Of a stretch of 16,140 bases of DNA, positions 7,319-14,310 are shown in pieces. Numbering within the stretch: position 1 is the stretch's first letter; each line of letters opens with the position of its first letter. The notes beneath the pieces are model-generated. The model had not been told where the DNA came from. It made no database searches and worked only from the letters and a program-made list of their open reading frames with translations. The position numbers and the translations under genes were made by a program. The DNA comes from Bacteroidales bacterium. Its GTDB lineage: Bacteria > Bacteroidota > Bacteroidia > Bacteroidales > UBA932. The stretch lies in the NCBI GenBank assembly GCA_004552965.1, contig SFMU01000045.1, positions 1-16,140 on the forward strand. The letters are read 5' to 3'.

Positions 7319-8299
7319 ATGAAAAAGAATTACAATCTTATCGGCGGTATCGCCGTTCTGGCAGTCGTAGTGCTTGCCATTGGTGTCATCGGCTACATTG
7401 TCTCGAAACCGGATCCTGTCCCGATTCAGGGAGAGGCCTGCGCAAGCGAGTACAGAGTGTCCGGAAAAGTTCCGGGAAGGATCGAGGTCCTGTTCGTCAA
7501 GGAAGGACAGCGGATCAGCAAGGGAGACACGATAGCCTTCGTGGATTCGCCAGAAGTCAAGGCGAAGCTGGCACAGGCCAACGCAGCGAGAAAAGCCGCA
7601 TCCGCACAGAGTCTGAAGGCCAGCAACGGAGCCCGCAAGGAGGAGGTGACCGGAGCCTACGAACTGTGGCAGCAGGCTCTGATACAGGAAGAATTGTTGA
7701 AGAAATCCCTGGACAGGATGCAGAAGCTCTTCGACGAGAAGGTTGTCAGCGCCCAGAAATATGACGAAATCAAGGCGAAGTACGACGCCGCCCATGCCCA
7801 GGCCCTCGCGGCAGCAAGCCAGTACGAGATGGCCGTCAAGGGAGCCAGGGCGGAAGACAAGGCTGCGGCTCAGGCATTGGTGGAGCAGGCAGACGGAGCC
7901 CTGATGGAGGTCGAATCCTATCTTGACGAGCTTTACCTGACCTCCCCGGCCGACGGAATCGTGTCCGATGTCTTCCCGAAGGCAGGCGAACTGGTGGGGA
8001 CCGGGGCTCCGGTGGCTTCCGTCACGGACCTGGAGGACGTCTGGTTCACCTTCAGCATCAGGGAAGACCAGTTGCATGGTCTGAAGCAGGGCGACAGGAT
8101 CACCGTGATGATTCCGGCTCTGGATGGCAGGGAGACGGAGGCGGTCGTGAACTATATGGCTGTCAGGGAATCCTACGCGACATGGAAGGCCACGAAATCG
8201 ACCGCGATGTACGACGCAAAGACTTTCGAGGTAAGGGCAGTACCGGTGTCAAAGGTGGAAGGCCTGCTCCCGGGAATGTCCGCATTGGTCAAACAATAG
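7319..8299 (+). CDS. HlyD/EmrA-type periplasmic adaptor (membrane fusion protein)
   Basis: 326 residues from the ATG at 7319. I chose this start because MKKNYN runs straight into one membrane helix (about 8-28); an upstream in-frame ATG at 7256 would add 21 polar residues before it. Residues about 45-80 are the first half of a lipoyl-like domain (YRVSGKVPGRI, EGQRISKGD). Residues 81-200 are a long Ala/Lys/Glu-rich coiled-coil hairpin. The second lipoyl half is LTSPADGIVSDVFPKAGELV (about 207-226), and a beta-barrel region follows. The adaptor bridges inner-membrane permeases to the TolC-like channel. Eleven bases separate it from the first permease gene. Confidence 0.92.
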   Translation: MKKNYNLIGGIAVLAVVVLAIGVIGYIVSKPDPVPIQGEACASEYRVSGKVPGRIEVLFVKEGQRISKGDTIAFVDSPEVKAKLAQANAARKAASAQSLKASNGARKEEVTGAYELWQQALIQEELLKKSLDRMQKLFDEKVVSAQKYDEIKAKYDAAHAQALAAASQYEMAVKGARAEDKAAAQALVEQADGALMEVESYLDELYLTSPADGIVSDVFPKAGELVGTGAPVASVTDLEDVWFTFSIREDQLHGLKQGDRITVMIPALDGRETEAVVNYMAVRESYATWKATKSTAMYDAKTFEVRAVPVSKVEGLLPGMSALVKQ

Positions 8300-8310
8300 A
8301 ATCCTGAGGA

Positions 8311-9480
8311 ATGAACATCCTGCAAAAAATACTCGCGGTAATACGCCGCGAACTCAGAATCATCCGGAAGCGCCCGGTCTACATCGTGGGATCGGTGGGA
8401 GTGGTCGCATTCTGCTGCGTGTTCTTCCTGACTTTCTTCGGGAAAGGACTGCCGGACGAACTGCCGGTGGGCATCGTTGACAACGACAACTCGACGACAT
8501 CCAGGGAATTCTGCGAGCAGTTCAATTCCACGCAGCTGTCCCGCGTGATCCGTTTCGACACCTTCTCCCAGGCAAGGGACGAGATGACCAGGGGCAATGT
8601 GTTTGCCGTCATCGTGATTCCGGAAGGGATGAATGCGGATGTGATGGCAAACCGGCAGCCTCATGTGTCATTCTACACCAACGGTCTGTATTTCCTCGGC
8701 GGTGCGCTGAGCTGGAAGAACATCCTCCAGATGGTGAATCTCACCTGCGGTGCCGTCCAGCGGGAGGTGCTCAGGATGAAAGGCTACAATGAGGACGAGA
8801 TAATGGGGATGATACGTCCGGTCGACATCGACACTCACCAGATCGGCAATCCCGGCACGAACTACGACTATCTGCTCTCCGGAATGCTGATTCCGGCCAT
8901 GATAGCGATGTGCGTGATGATGATCCTGATCTATTCTCTGGGCGCAGAGCTCAAATTCGGCACCTCCAGGCATCTGCTGGAGACTTCCGGAGGCTCCATG
9001 GGGGCGGCAGTCGGTGGCAAGTGCCTGCTGTGGGCCGTCATATTCAGTGTCCTCGGATGCATTGCCATACTGGTGATGTACCATTGGCTGGGATTTCCGG
9101 TCGCGGGGTCCGTCTGGGGGATGATGCTGGACATGGTGCTGCTGATAGTTTCCACCGAAGCGGTCGCAGTCTTCATCATCGAGATGATTCCTGTCCCGCG
9201 CCTGGCGCTCAGCATAGGAGCCCTGTTCAGCATCCTGAGCATCTCGATGGCAGGTTTCTCTTTCCCGCTGGAAGGAATGCCGCGTGCCATCCAGGCCCTG
9301 GGCCCGATGTTCCCGCTCAGACATTATTACCTTTTCTATGTGCAGGAAGCAATCCACGGAACCGGATTCGCCGGTTGGTGGAGCGAGGCAGTACACTTCC
9401 TTGTGTTCGCCTTTCTTCCGATGCTCGGAATCCGCAGACTCGAAAAGGCCTACATCTTCCAGAACTATCCAAAAGACTAG
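8311..9480 (+). CDS. ABC-2 type permease, first of pair
   Basis: 389 residues. A first membrane helix at about 22-43 is followed by a large extracytoplasmic domain (about 45-185) beginning with LPVGIVDNDNS, a usual feature of ABC-2 permeases of the YhhJ/YbhS type. Five further helices lie near 188-210, 235-258, 266-291, 297-318 and 358-375, with the typical GPMFPLRHYYLF segment before the last. It is an inner-membrane part of a drug or lipid type exporter. It sits 11 bases after the adaptor gene and 6 before the second permease. No ATP-binding gene is found in the operon. The substrate is unknown. Confidence 0.88.
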   Translation: MNILQKILAVIRRELRIIRKRPVYIVGSVGVVAFCCVFFLTFFGKGLPDELPVGIVDNDNSTTSREFCEQFNSTQLSRVIRFDTFSQARDEMTRGNVFAVIVIPEGMNADVMANRQPHVSFYTNGLYFLGGALSWKNILQMVNLTCGAVQREVLRMKGYNEDEIMGMIRPVDIDTHQIGNPGTNYDYLLSGMLIPAMIAMCVMMILIYSLGAELKFGTSRHLLETSGGSMGAAVGGKCLLWAVIFSVLGCIAILVMYHWLGFPVAGSVWGMMLDMVLLIVSTEAVAVFIIEMIPVPRLALSIGALFSILSISMAGFSFPLEGMPRAIQALGPMFPLRHYYLFYVQEAIHGTGFAGWWSEAVHFLVFAFLPMLGIRRLEKAYIFQNYPKD

Positions 9481-9486
9481 AAAACA

Positions 9487-10710
9487 ATGAGAAGCAATTA
9501 CATACGGAAATGGTTCGCTGATGCTTTCGGGACAATGGCTCACGAACTGAAGGAAATCTGGAAGGATGGCGGAGTGATGCTGATCATCCTGGCCGCAGGC
9601 CTGGTCTATCCTCTGCTGTACAATCTCATCTACCTGAAGGGTACCGTTTCGGATGTCCCCGTGGCGGTAGTCGACGAAGCAGACTGTGCGGACAGCCGCA
9701 GGTTCATCAGGGAAATCGAAGCGACACCGGAACTCAGCATCAAGGCGGAATGCATGAATATGCAGGAGGCCCGCCGTCTGATGGAAGACGGCAAGGTCAG
9801 GGGAATAATACTTTTCCCTTCGGATTTCGGCGAGAAACTTTCCCGCAACCAGACTACCGTCTTTTCGGTCTATGCCGACATGTCCAGTTTCCTCTTCTAC
9901 AAGAACATCCTGATGGGAACCAACTTCGTGATGCTCCACGAGATAGGCCAGATCCAGATGGAACGGCTCGCAGCCTCGGGGATGACCGGGCAGGAAATCT
10001 CGCAGACAGTCAAGCCTCTGATGTACGAGGACAACAATCCTTTCAACAAGGCATTCGACTACAGCTATTTCCTCATTTCGGCCATCCTGATGCTGATCAT
10101 CCAGCAGGTGATGCTGTACAGCATGTCCATGCTCGCAGGAACGAAAAGGGAAAGAAACATAAGCTTCGCCACGATGACCGACCGGTTCGAAGGCCGCGGA
10201 GTGGTCAGGGTGCTGACCGGCAGAGGAGGCGCCTACTGGCTGATCTTCCTCGTAATAGGGCTCTATGTGGCGTTCATCGTGCCTGCCCTGTTCGGAATCC
10301 CGCAGAGGGGCAGTTTCGGTGACGTGCTCACCATGCTGCTGTTCTTCATCACGGACTGCGTGTTCTTCAGCATGACCTGGAGCACCTTCATCACCCGCAG
10401 GGAATCGGTCTTCCTGATTTTCCTGTCGATGTCGCCGATCGCCCTGTTCCTTACCGGCTGCTCCTGGCCGACTTGCTCATTCCCGTGGTTCTGGAAGATG
10501 TGCTCCTACCTCTTCCCGTCCACCTTCGGAGTGCAGGCTTTCATGAATATGAGCACGGCGGGAGGCGGTATGTGGGCTGCGCAGGAGCAGATGACGGCAA
10601 TCGTCATCCAGACCATTGTCTACTTCATCACCAGCTACATCGCAGTCTATGTCGAGAACCGGCTGATCCATCGCAGGCAGGCCCTGGCGGAAGGGTCGGC
10701 AAAGGAGTGA
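9487..10710 (+). CDS. ABC-2 type permease, second of pair
   Basis: 407 residues with the same architecture as the preceding gene. A first helix at about 29-50 is followed by an extracytoplasmic domain starting DVPVAVVDEADCADS. Helices then lie near 191-215, 248-270, 279-301, 306-324 and 367-390, with the typical FPSTFGVQAFMNMS segment. It likely pairs with the first permease as a heterodimer. The gene starts 6 bases after the previous stop, so translation is probably coupled. It ends the operon: the next gene, pepT, is convergent with its stop only 14 bases away, leaving no room for a long terminator. Confidence 0.88.
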   Translation: MRSNYIRKWFADAFGTMAHELKEIWKDGGVMLIILAAGLVYPLLYNLIYLKGTVSDVPVAVVDEADCADSRRFIREIEATPELSIKAECMNMQEARRLMEDGKVRGIILFPSDFGEKLSRNQTTVFSVYADMSSFLFYKNILMGTNFVMLHEIGQIQMERLAASGMTGQEISQTVKPLMYEDNNPFNKAFDYSYFLISAILMLIIQQVMLYSMSMLAGTKRERNISFATMTDRFEGRGVVRVLTGRGGAYWLIFLVIGLYVAFIVPALFGIPQRGSFGDVLTMLLFFITDCVFFSMTWSTFITRRESVFLIFLSMSPIALFLTGCSWPTCSFPWFWKMCSYLFPSTFGVQAFMNMSTAGGGMWAAQEQMTAIVIQTIVYFITSYIAVYVENRLIHRRQALAEGSAKE

Positions 10711-10724
10711 GAGCCTCCTGGCCC

Positions 10725-11999
10725 CTAGCGGGCATATTCGCTGATGATGTTGAGGATGACTTGGGAGGCCTTCTCCATCGACGGGACCGGCAGGAACTCC
10801 ATCTTGCCGTGGAAGTTTAGTCCGCCTGCGAATATGTTGGGGCACGGCAGGTTCCTGAAACTCAGGTTGGCACCGTCGGTACCTCCGCGGATAGGCTGAA
10901 TTTTCGGCTTGATGCCCGCCATCTCCATGGCCTTGACAGCCTTGTCGATGATGTGGTAGTGAGGCTCCACCATCTCCCGCATGTTGTAGTACTGGTCACG
11001 GACGGTCGGAGACGCAGTCCCTTCGCCGTACTTTCCGTTGATGAATTCGCAGCAGCGGAGAATCGTCTCCTTCTTCTGCTCGAATCTTGCCCTGTCGTGG
11101 TCACGGATGATCCAGGTCATCTCGGCCTCTTCGACCGAACCCTTCATCCCGATCAGGTGGAAGAAACCCTCGTAGCCCTCGGTGTGCTCAGGCCGCTGCC
11201 AGGAAGGCAGAAGGGAACTCAGTTCCATGCCAATCTGGAGGGCGTTTCTCATCTTGCCCTTTGCATAGCCCGGATGCACGTTGCAGCCCTGGATGCGGAC
11301 TGAAGCGCTCGCAGCGTTGAAGTTTTCGAACTCAAGCTCGCCGACCTCTCCGCCATCCATTGTGTAGGCATAGTCGGCGCCGAACTTCTCGACGTCGAAC
11401 TTCACGACACCCCTGCCGATCTCCTCGTCCGGGGTGAAACCGATCCGCAGTTCGCCATGCTTGAACTCGGGGTGGGCCATGATGTACTGCACTGCATCCA
11501 TGATCTCTGCAACCCCTGCCTTGTCGTCGGCTCCCAGAAGGGTCGTGCCGTCGGTGGTGACCAGCTTCTGGCCGACATAGTTCAGCATCTCCGGAAACTC
11601 TGAAGGCCGGAGAAACAGGCCCGGAACTCCGGAAAGGGCGATGTCGCCACCGTCATATTCATTGATTATCTGGGGTTTGACGTTTGCTCCTGAGGCATCG
11701 GGAGCTGTGTCCACATGGGCTATGAATCCTACAGTCGGGACTCTGTCCTTCCCCTCCGCAGCCGAAGGGATGCGCCCGAGGGAACCGGCAGACGAGACTC
11801 CCTCCAGATTCGAAGGGATGCGCCCCATGACGTAACCATATTCATCGAGACTTGCCTCCACTCCCATCTCCTGCAGTTCTTTGCACAGGAGCGAAAGGAG
11901 GTTGAGCTGCTTTGCCGTGGAAGGCTGGCTTTCGGAACTGTCGTCCGACTGGGTGTCGATGGCGACATACCTCAGGAAACGGTCAAGTATATTTTCCAT
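10725..11999 (-). CDS. pepT: Peptidase T (tripeptide aminopeptidase), with internal insertion
   Basis: 424 residues, slightly longer than the roughly 408 of enterobacterial PepT. The zinc ligands and catalytic residues of the M20B family are all visible: His95 and Asp97 in GFIAHVDTAPD, Asp158 in LLGADDKAG, Glu192/Glu193 in FTPDEEIGRG, Asp215 in YTMDGGEVGELEFENFNAAS, and His397 in LNFHGK. IRGGTDGANLSF (370-381) is also typical. PepT releases the N-terminal residue from tripeptides in the cytoplasm. Residues 59-86 hold an extra segment with GRIPS twice (59-63, 75-79), between the first strand region and the His/Asp motif. The gene follows the OPT transporter by 40 bases, giving a peptide import and hydrolysis operon. 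The start at 11999, MENILDRFLRYVAIDTQS, fits the family N-terminus. Confidence 0.96.
   Translation of the reverse strand: MENILDRFLRYVAIDTQSDDSSESQPSTAKQLNLLSLLCKELQEMGVEASLDEYGYVMGRIPSNLEGVSSAGSLGRIPSAAEGKDRVPTVGFIAHVDTAPDASGANVKPQIINEYDGGDIALSGVPGLFLRPSEFPEMLNYVGQKLVTTDGTTLLGADDKAGVAEIMDAVQYIMAHPEFKHGELRIGFTPDEEIGRGVVKFDVEKFGADYAYTMDGGEVGELEFENFNAASASVRIQGCNVHPGYAKGKMRNALQIGMELSSLLPSWQRPEHTEGYEGFFHLIGMKGSVEEAEMTWIIRDHDRARFEQKKETILRCCEFINGKYGEGTASPTVRDQYYNMREMVEPHYHIIDKAVKAMEMAGIKPKIQPIRGGTDGANLSFRNLPCPNIFAGGLNFHGKMEFLPVPSMEKASQVILNIISEYAR
11752..11825 (-). repeat. 26-bp direct repeats, 48 bp apart, inside pepT
   Basis: The plus-strand sequence CCCTCC, five varying bases, then CGAAGGGATGCGCCC occurs at 11752-11777 and again at 11800-11825. 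On the coding strand each copy reads GRIPSxxEG. The 48-bp period (16 codons) keeps the frame and accounts for the insertion relative to the usual PepT sequence. Confidence 0.8.
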
Positions 12000-12039
12000 A
12001 ATCTTGATTCTTTATGCGAAATTGCCAAGTTATCTGAAT

Positions 12040-14013
12040 CTACTCCTCGGCGCGGGCCCGCATCGACGACAAAGTCATGTAGACGATGATCCCGATGAAA
12101 GGCACGATGGCGGCCAGTTCACCGTAGGTCGCATTCCAGCCGGAGAGGAACCAGTCGATGTCGAAGAACTTCAGCAGGGCGCTGACTACTCCCATGAGCG
12201 CTCCGCCGGCTATGAATCCGGAAGCGATGAGAGTTCCCTTGTTGAGTCTCGCTTCGTTGAGAGCCTTGTCCTTCGAGCGGGTGCTGACAAACCATGAGAT
12301 GGCACCTCCGACCAGCAGCGGAAGGTTCAGGTCGATTGGGATGAACATTCCGAGTGCAAAGGCAAGAGCCGGTACCTTTAATAATGTAAGCGCCACGGCC
12401 AGCACGGCTCCGATGCCGTACAGCAGCCACGGTGCGCCGCCTCCGTTCATCATCGGCTGGATCACTGCGGCCATCGCGTTGGCCTGCGGGGCCACCAGCG
12501 CATCATCTCCCACAAAGCCGTAGGTCTTGTTGAGTACGAGCATCACACCGCAGACTGTTGCCGCGGCCACAGCCACGCCCACGAATTTCCAGGCTTCCTG
12601 CTTCTTCGGAGTGGTTCCGATCCAGTAACCGATCTTGAGGTCGGTCACGAATGAACCGGCGACAGAAAGAGCTGTGCAGACTACACCTCCGATCACCAGG
12701 GCGGCAGCCATGCCTGCATTGCCCTTGAGACCCACTGCGACGAGGATGATTGCGGCCACTATCAGGGTCATGAGGGTCATTCCGCTGACCGGGTTGGTCC
12801 CCACGATTGCTATCGCGTTGGCCGCAACCGTCGTGAACAGGAATGAAATCACAGCCACGATCACAAGACCGACAAGGGCCTGCCAGATGTTCTCGACGAC
12901 TCCTCCCAGGGCGAAGAAAGCAAAGACTGCCAGCAGGGCTATGATGATGCCGAAGACGACCGACTTCATCGGAATGTCCTCCTGGGTGCGCTCCACGGCA
13001 GTTTCGTTTCCTCCCTTGCGCTTGAATTCTCCTACCGCAAGGCTCACTGCAGACTTGATGACACCGAACGACTTGATGATGCCGATTATTCCGGCAGTGG
13101 CGATTCCGCCTATTCCGATGTGCCTTGCATAGGTCCTGAAGATCTGGTCAGGGCTCATCTCTCCGATTGTCGTCGAAAGACCCGTGTTCATCAGGTCGAT
13201 GACCTGCCCGCCCCAGATGACATTCATCAGCGGGATTATCACCAGCCACACCAGGAAACTTCCGCAGCAGATGATGAAGGCGTACTTGAGACCTACTATA
13301 TAGCCCAGACCGAGGACTGCGGCCCCGGTGTTGATCTTCAGCAGGAGCTTCGCCTTGTCGGCTATCGTCTGGCCGATTGAGGTCACAGTCGTGCTGACCG
13401 TGTCCGACCATGCCCCGAAAGTGCTCACGATGAAGTCGTACAGACCTCCTATCAGACCGCTGGCGAGCAGCGTCCCGGCACCTTTTCCGCCACTTTCGCC
13501 GCTGACCAGGATCTGGGTTGTCGCGGTTGCTTCAGGGAATGGATATTTCCCATGCATCCCGCTGACGAAGTACTTTCTGAAAGGAATGAGGAAGAGGATG
13601 CCCAGCACCCCGCCCAGCAGCGATGAAAGGAACATCTGCATGAAGGAAACTTCGACACCCAGGATGTAGATTGCCGGAAGAGTGAATATGGCGCCTGCCA
13701 CGACCGCCCCCGAGCAGCCTCCTATCGACTGGATGATGACATTCTGCCCCAGCCCCTCTTTCTTTCCCAGGGCACTGGTCAGGCCCACGGCGATGATCGC
13801 GATCGGAATCGCAGCCTCGAAGACCTGTCCCACGCGCAGCCCCAGATAGGCCGCGGCGGCAGAGAAGATCACCACCATCAGCAGGCCAACCGTCACTGAA
13901 TATGGAGTGATCTCCGCCCACTTCCTGTCCGCTCCGAGGAGCGGTTCGTACACTTCGCCCGGTTTCAGCTCTCTCTGAGCGTTCTCGGGAAGTCCCTTTC
14001 TTTGTTCTGACAT
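12040..14013 (-). CDS. OPT-family oligopeptide transporter
   Basis: About 657 residues and roughly 14-16 hydrophobic segments. The N-terminal region KWAEITPYSVTVGLLMVVIF then AAYLGLRVGQVFEAAIPI, and the loop RKYFVSGMHGKYPFPEATATTQIL (about 146-169), are characteristic of the bacterial branch of the OPT (oligopeptide/YSL) family. These carriers import small peptides, or metal chelates in other branches, with protons. The pepT gene 40 bases downstream supports peptides. I chose the ATG at 14013 (MSEQRKG) because the frame's earlier Met at 14100 would code an unlikely 29-residue extension across the promoter spacer. The gene diverges from the rRNA promoter at 14155-14185. Confidence 0.93.
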   Translation of the reverse strand: MSEQRKGLPENAQRELKPGEVYEPLLGADRKWAEITPYSVTVGLLMVVIFSAAAAYLGLRVGQVFEAAIPIAIIAVGLTSALGKKEGLGQNVIIQSIGGCSGAVVAGAIFTLPAIYILGVEVSFMQMFLSSLLGGVLGILFLIPFRKYFVSGMHGKYPFPEATATTQILVSGESGGKGAGTLLASGLIGGLYDFIVSTFGAWSDTVSTTVTSIGQTIADKAKLLLKINTGAAVLGLGYIVGLKYAFIICCGSFLVWLVIIPLMNVIWGGQVIDLMNTGLSTTIGEMSPDQIFRTYARHIGIGGIATAGIIGIIKSFGVIKSAVSLAVGEFKRKGGNETAVERTQEDIPMKSVVFGIIIALLAVFAFFALGGVVENIWQALVGLVIVAVISFLFTTVAANAIAIVGTNPVSGMTLMTLIVAAIILVAVGLKGNAGMAAALVIGGVVCTALSVAGSFVTDLKIGYWIGTTPKKQEAWKFVGVAVAAATVCGVMLVLNKTYGFVGDDALVAPQANAMAAVIQPMMNGGGAPWLLYGIGAVLAVALTLLKVPALAFALGMFIPIDLNLPLLVGGAISWFVSTRSKDKALNEARLNKGTLIASGFIAGGALMGVVSALLKFFDIDWFLSGWNATYGELAAIVPFIGIIVYMTLSSMRARAEE

Positions 14014-14087
14014 GATTTGTGAATATGTTGACTGAAATATTTGTCTCCTGGCGCCGTTATGAAAAACTGCATGTTTTAAAAGGTGTA

Positions 14088-14095
14088 CAAATATA
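14088..14095 (-). promoter_or_regulatory. Putative -7 box of the OPT-pepT operon
   Basis: Minus-strand TATATTTG matches the Bacteroides -7 consensus and lies about 75 bases before the chosen OPT start. No TTTG is seen at the -33 distance; the region there is the A-rich block in front of the rRNA promoter. Confidence 0.4.
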
Positions 14096-14109
14096 GGCAT
14101 AAAAGGTTC

Positions 14110-14185
14110 AAAAGAAGAAAAATTGAAAAAAGTGTTAAAAAAAGTTCAAAAAAATTTGCGGATAAAAGAAAAATGCCTACCTTTG
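14110..14185 (+). promoter_or_regulatory. Strong rRNA-type promoter with A-tract upstream region
   Basis: TTTG (14155-14158), exactly 19 bases, then TACCTTTG (14178-14185) is a full match to the Bacteroides -33/-7 promoter. The 45 bases before it (14110-14154) are repeated A-runs such as GTTAAAAAAAGTTC, as expected for an UP-like activating region of an rRNA operon. Transcription would start near 14190 and run into the 23S gene. Confidence 0.85.
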
Positions 14186-14189
14186 CAAT

Positions 14190-14310
14190 CCGCTTCGGAA
14201 GAAGCACAAGATCATTGACAATACTGAGAGATTACAACGAGGTAAGTGTAAATGTAAAGATTAGCTAGAGATAGACAATCACAATTTCACAAGATAAACT
14301 AGATTCACAG
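14190..14310 (+). other. Leader of the 23S rRNA transcript
   Basis: About 120 bases lie between the promoter and the 23S gene. They hold a small hairpin GCTTC-GGAA-GAAGC (14192-14205) right at the expected start. Next comes ATCATTGACAATACTGAG (14211-14228), which resembles the antitermination/processing-type boxes that precede rRNA genes in this group (from memory, unverified). The rest is AT-rich. There is no tRNA-like fold and no part of a 16S gene here. Confidence 0.5.

Noticed and set aside
7175..8077. Minus-strand open frame of about 300 codons opposite the adaptor gene
   Set aside because: Antisense shadow of a clear HlyD-type protein; no family motif.
8668..9939. Long minus-strand open frame (about 420 codons) opposite the two permease genes
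   Set aside because: It spans the junction of two well-supported membrane-protein genes. Its translation is rich in His, Gln and Asp, typical of antisense reading, with no recognisable domain.
10693..10735. Possible shared terminator between the second permease and pepT (AGGAG...CTCCT)
   Set aside because: The stem is only five pairs, overlaps the stop codon region and has no T-run.
14190..14310. Possible tRNA or 16S fragment in the rRNA leader
   Set aside because: No cloverleaf, no T-loop consensus and no 16S end sequence can be seen.
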